Source: Paracyclopina nana (Eukaryota > Arthropoda > Copepoda > Cyclopoida > Cyclopettidae). From it: 64,000 bases of DNA. The notes beneath the pieces are model-generated. The model ran no database searches and was not told the DNA's origin. It worked only from the letters and a program-made list of their open reading frames with translations. The DNA lies in assembly GCA_019096065.1 (NCBI GenBank), contig JAGUCH010000004.1, positions 3,968,001-4,032,000 on the forward strand, read 5' to 3'. Numbering within the stretch: the stretch's first letter is position 1; each line of letters begins with the position of its first letter. This document shows, piece after piece, positions 45,001 through 56,308 of the stretch. The translations under genes and the position numbers were made by a program.

Positions 45001-46937
45001 TCAAAGATAGGGCTCTATCCACATGAACTTTGTACATGGTACATGTGCGCGATAATCCCAAAAGTTTTGCGGTCTAATGGTTGTCTTGATGTTCCAGGAG
45101 TGTGGCGTGGGTTGACACCCTTCCATCCAATTACCAGCTGGGCACGGACGGAAAACCACGACAGCATCTCTGGTGCACTCTGTGAGAAAACTGTTCAAAA
45201 GCTCCCTTTGAATGGTCATAAACATAAATTAGGAATTTTACTTCCATTGTTAGTTCTCGGCAGCATTCCGGACTTTTGCATTTTTGCGCCCCACTGTGCG
45301 AAATAGGAGCCCATTAGAGCCAAAGGATTATCACGAACTGTCAGCCTCAAATCCGGATTTGCGCGCACATTTGTCTTTTTGCCAAGTTTTCTAATTGGTA
45401 TTAATCCTTGACAAAATGTGCATATTCCCTTGTAGCAGTCTACTACGAGTAATGTACGTATATGGTTGAAGTGATGGATGATGTTGCACAAACAATCCTC
45501 AAGGATGATGAGAGACATTCATTGTGGTAACCCTATCTCTCTACGATGTGAGTGTATGTGACCAAGTGCTGGGTGTGCATTTGCATGAGATCGCACCATT
45601 ATTAAAGCATCACCACATGCTGCTATTGCGGGTTGCCATTATACCCTTCCCAATTGACTAAAAATAGCGACACAATTTCAAAGCCGCATAATAAATGAAT
45701 TGTGGCTTACACATACGTATGTATATAGGTGCAATTATAAATCAAGTTTTTGTTACTATTGGCAGATGACGAGGGTCAAGAATCTGGATGCATTAATGTG
45801 GGCAGCGGTATCATCATGATCCATAAGTACAGCATCGAGCGATAGCAGCAGCATCAAGAGAAAGCTCATAAATCTGAGGCTGAATTGAACAAGATTCCAC
45901 CTCGCTAGCTAAGCGAGTAAAGCGAGGACGACAAATAGCACAGAGTGGTTTTGCAGTGCAGTGCAGTGTGTGGCCATGTAACAAATGGCACCACATTTGT
46001 CTTGGCGAGGCAAAGAACTCTGAAAAAGCGGCCTTTTTCTCGTACTACCATAATAAAGTGCCTCTTCTCCTACACTGTAGAAATGGAGGAGAGATTAGCC
46101 TTTGAATTCTATTCCACTTGAAAAGAGAGCAAAGATATCCTCTTCTTCTTTCTGAGGGCCAGGCCATGACAATAACTCATGTTGTTAGCTAAATAGGTCA
46201 AAAGAAATCTCCATCTCATCGATCCCTTTTGTAGAACATTCAATCTAATTTTCCACTTTTTAGAGCATATTACCTGCCTTTCAAGTAGTGTGCTCCAATT
46301 CTATCCGCCCTTCTCAATTTTAAACGATGCATGCATTTCTTCCGTCAAAAGGACCTCGTCACGTGCTTTTTTAAAACATATACATCCATATCACTAGTAC
46401 AACTAGAAATGAATATCGTTTTCAAATTCCATCCGCATTGATTTTTACGGCCAAAAAGGCTATTTCTTCCCGCAAAAGGACCTCGCTAAGTGCTCTTCAT
46501 TTCTAGAGTTCAACTTAAACGCGTTTCGTTTTCTTTAATTCTTTCTGTGCATGATTGATTTTGTGACACAAAAAATGCACTTTCAAGTGCTTTCTTTTTT
46601 ATGTGACAAGTGTCATTCAAAATAATACGCGGGTATTCCAGTCTAAATAAGAATAAGTGCGATATGCTTAGAAAGCACGTAAAAGATGAGAAATCAATAA
46701 CAAAGAGGAGAGCAACTTGTCACACTTTGCAGCTAAGCAACAAGTTCCTCGACATAGAGAAACACATCAAATCAGGGCTTAGGAGAGGCAAGAAAATGTT
46801 TCGCTAATGAAAAGGGCTCTTACTTATCGCATCTTTGACAACGGCTTTTGTCGCCGCCATTCACCGTTTGCGAGCTTTCTAATCCGCTAAATCTCTCTCC
46901 CAAGAGAGCCCGAATTTCGGGTCCGACTTTCTTCTCT
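45001..46937 (-). CDS. candidate gene for an unrecognised cysteine-containing protein (5' end uncertain)
   Basis: Three phase-consistent exons are read: 46937-46824 (acceptor TTTTCCAG, donor AA|GTAAGAG), 45390-45242 (acceptor ACCAATTAG, weaker; donor GGAA|GTAAAA) and 45179-45001 (acceptor TTTTCTCACAG; stop TGA). Joins are phase 2-2 and 1-1. The visible product is about 147 residues: basic start (EKKVGPEIRALLGERF), CQRC, a middle with RANPDLRLTVRDNPLALM, then KCTRDAVVVFRPCPAGNW, GCQPTPHSWNIKTTI and a terminal PCTKFMWIEPYL. Seven cysteines suggest a secreted or extracellular domain. If nothing lies upstream, translation could start at 47029 within the same open frame. No family is recognised. 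It is head to head with the FGFRL1-like gene. Confidence 0.45.
45391..46823 (-). other. intron of the candidate minus-strand gene, otherwise unassigned
   Basis: This 1.43-kb stretch separates the first two exons of the candidate. I see no further exon with convincing borders and no repeat. Confidence 0.35.
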
Positions 46938-47074
46938 CTGGAAAACCAGCGGCTTGCAAAAGTAGTTGTCAATTTGTGGTTGACGTGGAAGCACCATATC
47001 AATTTGCAATGATTTTCAAGTAGCCTCAAGTGAAAGGAAGTCCCTTGGGACCTTCATAATTAAGTGTGTTCAAA

Positions 47075-50000
47075 ATGATCCTCTTCGTACTAGCGTTGCA
47101 AATGCTAGTCTCCAGCAGCAATGGCAACCTCCATTCAGTTGACAAAGGTAAGAAATGTGTTTGCGTGTGTGCCTTCCATTTTGCAAAACGTACGTAGATA
47201 GTATGAAGTGAAATAATTGAGGAAAATCGCCTAGAGGCCTTCTTGCACCGTGAATGCAAAATCAATTTCCATAGTTGAATGAAAGAGCTTTCACTTGTTC
47301 AACATGGATCTGCACATAGTATAGGGATCGAGGGTGATTCAAAATTGATTTGACAGATCAAAGATCCTTTTCTTTCAATTGATGTGTAGCACATAACTGG
47401 ATACGAAATCCCATAGAGAGGAAATTGAAAAGAGCTTATGGGGGGCTTTCTTCTCGTCATAACATAGAGCAGAGAATGGCAATAGGTCAAAGCTTTTTAT
47501 CTCGTCATTTGATATCTCTTTGAGCCAGACTTCTTTTTTGCCTCTGGCCTTCAAGCAAAAAAGGCCGTCAAAATAGCAGAATCAAGAATTGTTGAGCAAT
47601 GAATGAAGAAAGTTGCCTTTATAGTTAATTGGAAAAAGTTGGTCTTCGTAAATATAACACACAATTAAGATTGACAATTTGTGACATTGATGGTGGTAAA
47701 TAGTTACTTAAAGGGGAGTGCTTAATTATCAATATGCTACCCTGTGCACAAAAGAAGTACTATAAAAGTTGTATATTTACCCTGCTGTGGCACCATAAAG
47801 AAAAAGCTGTGAGAGAGTAGCTAGCAAACAACAAAAAAGGGGAAATACAACTCCAATAGCTTTTAGAATAGGGGAATCAAGAGATTTGTTAACATACTTG
47901 AATAGGAGAGGACACAATTTCTTCTCCCTATTCTTCTATTTGCGGCAAGAAGAATTGCATTGTTTGTTGTTTGGCTACAAAATACTTCTATATACCCTAT
48001 ATGTATAGTAATGACGAGCTTAATGGATCTTGGCACGAATTGCTTCACTTCTTTCCTTATAAGCCTTACAATTAGGTGTTTGAGGCTTCTTTCAGCCGAG
48101 TCAATCCACATTGGGCCACCACTGCCCAAAAAAGGGAGCCCGTTTACTGATTTTTTCAGGGAAAGTTGAGTTATTGCCCCCAGGTGCAATATTTATAGCA
48201 TTGATTGGTAGTCTGGGTCATTTTTCATTTTACCCCTATAAGCAAATGGAGAAATGGGTTAATTGTACCAAAGGAGAACTTTTTCGGAGGGTTCTCGTCG
48301 ATGTGCTTTTTTGCCAAGAAAGGGAAGTTTTACTCCACCATATAATTGAATTGACCACTGTGCAGCTAGTACAGGGCATGTCTATAAAAGTGCAATGTTT
48401 TTCAAAAAAGTTGAGCATTTTGCAAATTGCAAAAATTCCCATGGCATGACAAAGAACAGTTTACCCCGCATAAAACTTATGCTCAAAGCAGCGGAAAAAA
48501 TGCATTTTCTGACACACAAGACTCTCGGAAGATAAAAAATGCCTTTGTGCTTGGAATTTACATAAGAGGAACATGAAGAAGACGAGCTGACGTACAACAG
48601 GAACACCATTACTTGGAATACTTTTCCAATCCAACACGAAATCATTTATATGGATGTACTACAGTGTAATGGATGAATGCAATATGCATTTAGGATATTG
48701 ATGGGCTCAAGTTAGAGCCTGTTCGATTAAGTGCTCGTTACATTGTGGTAACTTTTTTGCCCTTATTTTTTAAAGGACCTCCATCAGTGGAAGACGGCTA
48801 CACGGAGAAATACGTGGCCGAAGAGGACGACGTGGTCAAACTGCACTGTCCAATTGTGGGCAATCCCAAGCCCATAATTGAGTGGTACCAAGATGACCAG
48901 CTCATCCACCCAATGTGGGACCGGTTCAGGGTCAACCGGAAAACGCTCAAGATCAAAGCTGCCACCTTGGCCGATTCCGGAGTGTTCGAGTGCAAGGGTG
49001 TCAACGGGTTCGGATCGATTTCCGTTCAGATCCATTTGACAGTGAAGAATCGAAAGGACTCGCTGATGAAGAGCAATAAAATCGAGACGTTGCTCAATGA
49101 GGTGCATTCGCAGATTCTGGTGCCAAAGCAGAGCCAAAGGTCCACTCCGGCCAATGGCATCGCGCCTCAAATCATCTTCACGACCTTGGTGAATGGCGAG
49201 GCCATACACAAGCGAACGGGTGATACTTTGAAGTTGGAATGCCAAGTGGATGGGATTCCACCTCCATCCATCGTTTGGTACAAAGTGAGTCTATGCAGCC
49301 ACTATACTACTACTTTTGGGCGGCATAGAGGGGAAATCCCAGCTGGCTCTCCATCTCTTATAGATCCCCCCATACATACATGTAGAAAATCTCACAGTTT
49401 GATTAAACGCAGCCAATGCCACTTTTTGAAGGGCTTATTTTTCACCTGGAGTATAAAGCTACTAAAGCTAGCAGTAATGGCCGAGAAAATTGAGTTTCTT
49501 TATCACAATCTAACGCAGTATACTTTGCACTGTGCAGTACTGTATAATACATGGATATATACATATAGTTGCGGCTACTGATGCAGCTCTTAGATTAGTT
49601 GCTAAATTATGAATTGTTGGCGGATTATACACGTAAAAAGTAGTTTTCTTCTTCAGCTTTTCTTTAGCTCGTGTCAAAAATGCAGCAGCAAGCAATATGC
49701 ATCACTGGCCCAGATTTAGTAGCTCCAGCTGATCCTCTTCTCAAGAGATTGAGGACATGCCAACCAACATCTTTTCTAATCTGTTCGCGACTACTACACA
49801 AAATATGTAGAACAGAAGACATTCAATGGCAGATATAGGCAAGCGTCTGCTTTCTCTCCCAAGAATATAACAGACTTAGCATATGAGCGGGAATGCAAGG
49901 TCGTTTTTTCGACTGGAAATCATCCATATGTTTTCAGGATGGAGACATCCTACTGACGCCAAATTCGCGGTCTGATCGAAGCCAAACCCTAATGATGATC

Positions 50001-53000
50001 CCCAATCTTGGCACCAAAGATGCGGGCACTTACTGGTGCAAATCTCGCAACGTTTGGGGCGAGGTGAACGCCACATTCCCTGTTAAAATATACGGTAAGC
50101 GCAATGCTAGAGTATATACCATATAATCAAAGGCGGATTATACTGACTCACACATATCCAAAGCATCAATCTTCTTACAATTGCTCCTCCTCCTTCAGGC
50201 TGCGAGCGTAGAAAAACAGTAACTATTTGCAATTGGTCGCGTGTGCATAACAATATACACCAAAGAGCTGACAATGATGGATACAGCCAGCGCAAAAGTG
50301 AAAGCTCTGTACAAAAATAAAATGGTGGTGGCTCTCACATTTTCGCTTTTTGCAATTAACGTATTATGTCACTCTCGAGACCCAACAGAACTCATTCTTG
50401 AGAAAAGCAAATTAAACAAAGAGCTATATACACTATATATAAAAAGAAGTACACCTCTTCCCTTTTTTCCTCTCCCTGATGAAACTTCTTTTTCTTTTCT
50501 CCATTTCAACAGAAAACTGTAGATGTTATCAACAGAAAGTCTTCTGGTTACTTTTACGGCTTTTTCTACACTTCATATAAAGAGAGAAAGCCAATTTGAT
50601 CTATTTTTGAGACCTAATTTAGAGCCTCAAGGTTGAAGTTTTCATCAATCAAATTCTTCAATTTCTGTCACGGCACTATAATAAATTTGAGTGAAGAGGC
50701 TTTTGTCTTTTTTGACGTTTCGCGTCTGCTGTCAAATCACACACGCGAAATGGAGGAAAGAATGGAAAGAGAAAGCGTTTCATTTTTTCACAGTCTATCG
50801 GCAGAAACAGGTTGAAACACTCACGCAAATGAGACTCTAGCATAGAAGTAGCTGTGGAAATCGATTTATTTGATGGCACACATTTCATTGGCCTATATAT
50901 TGCAGGTTGAATTTGGCCGAAAAGTGCTAAAATAGCAAAGTCCCAAGGGAGGATTCAGTCAATATCATCCCTGCTGCGAGTTGTGCTAGGTCTCCAAAGT
51001 TGTTTTGGCACAAGTGCAAATTGAGATGCAAATAGCAAAACAGCAAATTGACGTGACAGTTGCTGACTTTCGTTCAAAAATTAATATGCTAGATATACTT
51101 AAAAATGCATGGAAATGCCGATTTTTGTGAAATATTCGAACGCACTGTTTTCACACACTGTTTTAAAATGCTTCTTTTATGCTCAGAAATAATGTAGATC
51201 ACCACATTATATGGCCACAATTGGGTTTATACAACCCAGTGTGCATGTTTAGTATGTCTACTTCCCATGTATGAGACTTCTAAGCTTACACGCAAGCTAG
51301 AAAATAGAATATAGGCAGGTTAGTTACCCAGCAGGCCCATAAAGTAGGATTACTTTCCAATTTCATTCAATGAGTTTGGCAAAGTCTGTGAAAATAAAGG
51401 GGCATGCCATTAGTGAAGATCATAAAAAAGCACACAAGCAGCTAGCTACTAAACAAAGCTTTCTAATGGCTTCATTGTGTCCCCCCAATGCAAATGTGTG
51501 TGTGTAGGGTTCATCATTTTCCCCCAGCAAAACTGAAAACTAGGGGCTTTTTTCTCACTCCTAGATATTTTATGCTCTCAGCATTAGCCGAGTGTCTCGT
51601 GATGTTTGAGTTATTCAAGATGCCATTAATTATGTACTACATATACAGTGAGGGACTAGCTTCCACTTTGATCTTTCTTGCCAGAACATTGCTCTTCTAA
51701 TTTCCGCCATAACCTGGCACAGATATGACATGGTATACTCTAAAAAACTTTGCCTCATATCTTGCTGTTGCAGAGGAGTTGGAGCCACCTCTCATCTTGG
51801 GTCCGATGAGCTCTTCCAACCAGGAAAACTACACTGTGCCACTGGGTGGACAAACTGTGCTCCAGTGTGCAGTCAGAAGTCTTGGACCGACTCAAATTCA
51901 GTGGCTCAAGCAGCTCCACGACCATCAGGCTCCCACGGACCGAAACAGGACAATTGTAGTGTTTGACTACATCTTTGAGGCAAGTTTGTTTACATTTTCC
52001 CAGGCAAACACGTGGCGCAACTTTTGTTGACACTTTGACAACCGCGCAACCTATTACTCAAAATAATTACAACAGCTTGATATTATACTTGTCATTTGTC
52101 AAAAAGTTGTTTGTCAGTCATTATTAATACTACTATTATTGGCCTAAGTGTCATTAGTGGAGTAATTAGAGGACAATCAGTGAAACCTTGGCGCAACAGG
52201 ATCTCAGTCACGCGCAACCTTATTCTGATACGAGAGCAAAGCTAATCTTTTATGCACGGCCATCATCTCCACGTAGTGCTTATTTCCAAAAAGGCTTTAT
52301 ATGGAAGCAGACGTTCTCTGGCGCAAATCCGCTTTTCGGCAGGAAATGGAGTGGATCAGATGGCACATTAATGTCATCCCTACTTTTTCAGATCCTCGAG
52401 CCGACCTCAGAAACGAAAGATTCCGGTGGAATTCACAACACGACCCTCACCCTCGGCCCTCCCGCCCAGTTCATGCATGCTGGTCGTTACATCTGCCTGG
52501 TGAACAACCCTGAGGGCCACACCCACAAAGAGATCTTTGTTAGAGTTCTCACTGATAGCCAAATACAGAATAGCATGCCAGACTCAGGTACAGGAGGATT
52601 TCAGTAGAATATAGTTTCAATCAGTAGCATGAAGATAATAGAAAATTCCATGGCCAATTATGATGTGCTTTTTATGTAGGGGAAAAGGTTAGAGCTATAG
52701 TGGTTCAACAATAGAAAGGCTCTAAAAAGAGCTTATTCAGCACTATGTCAAGAGAAAAGGTTGCACTAGCACACTACAAGTTGTCTTGTGTGCCCTTGTA
52801 TGTATAGTATGCCTTGGGCCAAGTACAATATCTAGATCTATATATCGATCTCGCTGCAACAACGAGATGATCTAGAAGAGGATGCTTAAGACTTTGTCCG
52901 GATGTGTGTGCATCATGACGTGAGTCATTGATGATGAGTATTGGTAAATATTGCAGTGGTCTATTCACTGCGCACAGTGGGATACCAATACGGTATCGCG

Positions 53001-56000
53001 AAAAATATCTATACTACGTAGCACTTTTGGGGACACTTTTACTATTATCATTTTTGCTTTCTTTCTAGAAGAGGGGGATGTAAAATGACTTTTGTGAAAT
53101 GATGCTGTGCACATTGTGTATTCTAGCATGGCACTTCTTATTCGGCTGCTACTGGCCTCTTTTTGTGGCCTTTGTTTGGTCCTCAGCTCAGGTGGTTGGG
53201 CTTTGCTGGACATCTGTCATAAAGATGGAAGGAGCCAAATCTGAACACTTTTTTGTGTGTCTCTCGCGCGCCCAACGCAAAATCCGTCTCAGAGCAGATT
53301 TCCGCACGGTTGGCCTTGCTTTTGGCCTTTTGTGCGCACACAAGAGCACTCCTATACTTCCAATGTTTACAAAACTTCCTTTCTTTGTTCAAATGTCCCA
53401 AAGCCATAGTATATACTATAGAGTAGCTTGTCAATCTTCTTAGCCTTTTTTGCCTACTGTATAGTAGTATTTTCTTTATCTGAATAACTTCATACTGCTG
53501 CAGTTTATTGGAAAGCCCCTTCGGCTGTTTGGTTGGTTTTTGGCCTTTTGTGGCCTCGTTTGGAAAAGTTAGGTCATGCTCGCAAATTCACACTTGATGA
53601 CGAGCCAGAAAATTCTCTTTATGGAGAAACTTTTCCACTATACTCTAGAAAAAGAGGAACTTTTTTACGACTCTCTGCTGGTCGTGACAAAGCAGAAGTA
53701 GCTTGCAGTGAGTGGAAAAAGTATGACGAGCCACATGCAGCTACTATATATGATTTGTATGCATTAAAAGGCCGCAGTAGCAGCAGCAGCAGCCATGCAA
53801 CAATCTCGTCGTAAAAAGCAATGAGCTTTTTAACTATAAACATAATATTGTGATCCTGAATTATGTAATGCAGAGGCTATTCCAAACACTTTTCCTTATA
53901 AGAATGTGGCTTCTTTCTCGCTGTAAAATCCATATCAGTTTTACGATGCCCTTAGGTAATCGTGAAGCCTTACACATCATTTCTAAATTAGGGCAAGCTC
54001 CTGAAGGTGCAACAAAGAATATGCCAAGTCACCACTTAGCTAAGAAAGAAGGGCTGGGCTCATAATCACGAAAGTGTATAATATGAACAACAAGGTCATG
54101 GCTGCTTTATGAGGGTGGATCACATGATATGATCATTTTTCCCTTGCCTTCCAGCCGGTGACAACTCCCCTGGGACTCGAAATTCGCTGGTGATTCGAAA
54201 CTATCCCGAAGTACTTGAAGACGAGCCACTGCCGTTAGCCATGCTGATCGTGATCCCCATCCTGAGCTCAGGCCTCATTTTGCTCGTTCTGGCAGTCGTG
54301 TGTATTCGCAGGCAGAGCTCAGGATCGTCAACTTCTGCCACTTCTTCACCTCTAGTCAAAGTCTCGAGCTCCTCTCCGGATGCCAGCAACGATCATCGTG
54401 GGCCGAGAAATGCATCCGCAGTAACATCAGGCTCAAATACTTTGCAGACTTTGAACAAACGACTCTCCTCGTTGCACCACTTTTATGCCAAGCCATGGGC
54501 AACGGCCAGCCATTATAGTAATGAGGTTGCGACGGGGCCTAACGTCGACCTGGGCCATTTAGGCCTCAGTGGAGATGACCAAGATGACGAAGGATGGTAA
54601 GTCTCTAGCATATGTCGTACTATATTCTTTAGAAATCACAGAAATTCTAAGCATTTGGCTGCATTTTTAACATTTATGATTCATACTCCATTTGAGGCGG
54701 TTCCAAGGTTTCTTTCTTGAAAACAGGCGTAATGCTGGATTTCAGCAACTTGGGGCTGATGCCATGCTTTTGTGACATGTGCTTTTTCATGTACTCAGAC
54801 ACAGCGAACTTTTCCGGGCATAACTTGCACTTGATTGATTTGACTGATTTGTCTATGGTATGTTGATTCTTAAAGTGCCTGCGAGCACTACCCATAGTAC
54901 TCATTACTTTGCTACACCTCAGACAAGCAACTCTGCCATCGGTCATTGGTGCAAGCCCCAAAGATTCTTCTTGCTCTTCTGCTTCTTCATTTGCTGGTTC
55001 TTCTTGAACATTTTGAAGCTCGATGTTACTGGAAGCTGAAGCGGAATCCTGAGTTGGCTCTTGTTTGATTATTTCAGTTTTTATTCTTTTCACCGTCTGG
55101 CCGTCCATAGACTCTTCAGGAGCTACGACAACATTGGGATCAATGTCCATAAGTCCAAGTATCTCCAGCTCGATGGCAGCTTGTATAAAGTCTTTGAATT
55201 TGTCTTGGGGCACGTGGATTTCGCCCTTATACATAAAATCGATTATACCTTCGACAAGGCTTGAATCGAATCCTCGTAGATAAATTGACTTGGGGCAAGA
55301 AGAAGTAGTCAAAATGCGATTAAAAAAAGGCGACCCGCTCGCCAGGATTACTCCATGGGCTGGTATGGATGCATCTTGCACTTCTATGGTGACGTCACAG
55401 AGCTGCTTCAAATGCCTTGACTCATTGATGTTGTGCAAAAACTTTTGGCAGAAATCGTCCGTTCGTACATGGATGAGCTCCATCTTGATTTGACTAAAAT
55501 ACTTGCAATACCAGAGCGTTTTTCCCAACTGAGCTAATTTTCTCAATCTTTTAGCTTAGCTCAATAAAGCTGAGGCAGTATTGACTGGTCTGAGATGATT
55601 GATGGTTCGAATATAATGCCTAGGCAGTTTCCCGAAAAACTAATCAAATGGATTATTTATGAAACTCAATTTGGCGAATTAATTAATGGGAGATTGAATT
55701 CGGGAGCAGAGCTTAAAATAAAAATATTCTGGTTTTCTTATTGCAGGGTTGAAGTCACCAACAAGGCAAATCAAACTCCAAGTCATTGGGTCTATAATGA
55801 TATGACCCTTGAGGACAACCTCGTCGTGACTTCCACTGACCTCATCTACCCTTTCATACCAGCTACGGCAGCCTCTTCACTGGCAGCCTCCAAGTCCACC
55901 TTTAATTCATACTTAGCCAACTCTCAACAATCCAGCCCAAGATTCATTCAGAGATCCGTGTCACCCTCGCCATATCACCACGTGTACTCCAATGACCTCC

Positions 56001-56308
56001 AGGCCACGCCCCCACCCCCGCCCCCATACCCCCCTCATTTAAGTACTGTGATGCCCCTGCGTACCCGTTCCCCCATGGTTCAAACGCGGCTGCTGAGCTT
56101 GCATACGGCCCCGCCCACCTCGACCCCGCCTCCTGCCCCCATTTCCTCAACCAAACGGGGCAATAGGCGTCGAAACGCGAGCGAAACTGAGAAAATTCCC
56201 CAATTCTACGCACTGGTCAAGGACTCTGGATCAGAGTTGTACGCGAGGCCACCGAGTGACCATTTCTACTTCAAGATCAATGAAGATGGGAAAACCGAGT
56301 TCATTTAA
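47075..56308 (+). CDS. FGFRL1: FGFRL1-like kinase-less receptor with three Ig domains, seven exons
   Basis: Exons: 47075-47147, 48776-49284, 49938-50094, 51774-51979, 52392-52587, 54155-54596, 55747-56308; 714 residues. A signal peptide (MILFVLALQMLVSSSNG) is followed by Ig1 (GPPSVED... KLHCPI ... FECKGVNGFGSISVQ), closely matching the first Ig of vertebrate FGFRL1. Ig2 spans exons 2-3 (KLECQVDGIPPPSIVWYK ... AGTYWCKSRN). Ig3 spans exons 4-5 (VLQCAVRS ... QIQWLKQL ... AGRYICLVNN). One membrane helix follows (MLIVIPILSSGLILLVLAVV), then a ~290-residue tail with proline runs (PPPPPPYPP) ending KTEFI. No tyrosine kinase exists before the stop, as in FGFRL1, which binds FGFs and heparin and acts as decoy or adhesion receptor. 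The tail is far longer than in vertebrates. Intron 4 uses a GC donor. Confidence 0.9.
47148..48775 (+). other. FGFRL1-like intron 1
   Basis: This 1.6-kb intron after the signal-peptide exon may hide upstream exons of the opposite-strand candidate gene, but I found none with good borders. Confidence 0.6.
49285..49937 (+). other. FGFRL1-like intron 2, splitting Ig2
   Basis: GT-AG intron in phase 0, placed between WYK and DGD of the second Ig domain. Nothing else is seen. Confidence 0.7.
50095..51773 (+). other. FGFRL1-like intron 3
   Basis: This 1.7-kb phase-1 intron between Ig2 and Ig3 shows no recognisable element. Confidence 0.7.
51980..52391 (+). other. FGFRL1-like intron 4, a GC-AG intron
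   Basis: The donor is GAG|GCAAGT, the classical GC-donor consensus, and the acceptor is CTTTTTCAG. Phase 0 on both sides joins the two halves of Ig3. No GT donor nearby gives a compatible phase. Confidence 0.75.
52588..54154 (+). other. FGFRL1-like intron 5
   Basis: This 1.57-kb phase-1 intron lies before the membrane-anchor exon. It contains a short AGC run near 53775 and no supported exon. Confidence 0.65.
54674..55483 (-). CDS. BTB-zinc finger transcription factor nested in FGFRL1-like intron 6
   Basis: An intronless frame of 269 residues from the ATG at 55483; an in-frame Met 21 codons upstream (55546) is less likely because the sequence between is not domain-like. A BTB domain (about 10-110; LCDVTIEV, IPAHGVILASGSPFF, IIDFMYKGEI) is followed by a linker with two adjacent sumoylation-type motifs (IKTE, IKQE) and an acidic stretch. 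Two C2H2 fingers end the protein (Cys187, Cys190, His203, His208; Cys219, Cys222, His235, His240). This is the layout of the lola/tramtrack-type family of DNA-binding regulators. The whole gene lies within intron 6 (54597-55746) of the FGFRL1-like gene, in antisense orientation. Lack of introns could mean a retrocopy, though the frame is intact. Confidence 0.88.
   Translation of the reverse strand: MELIHVRTDDFCQKFLHNINESRHLKQLCDVTIEVQDASIPAHGVILASGSPFFNRILTTSSCPKSIYLRGFDSSLVEGIIDFMYKGEIHVPQDKFKDFIQAAIELEILGLMDIDPNVVVAPEESMDGQTVKRIKTEIIKQEPTQDSASASSNIELQNVQEEPANEEAEEQEESLGLAPMTDGRVACLRCSKVMSTMGSARRHFKNQHTIDKSVKSIKCKLCPEKFAVSEYMKKHMSQKHGISPKLLKSSITPVFKKETLEPPQMEYES

Noticed and set aside
54155..56308. 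A tyrosine kinase domain in the FGFRL1-like cytoplasmic tail
   Set aside because: The tail is Ser/Pro-rich, has no glycine loop, HRD or DFG motif, and ends at a clear stop.
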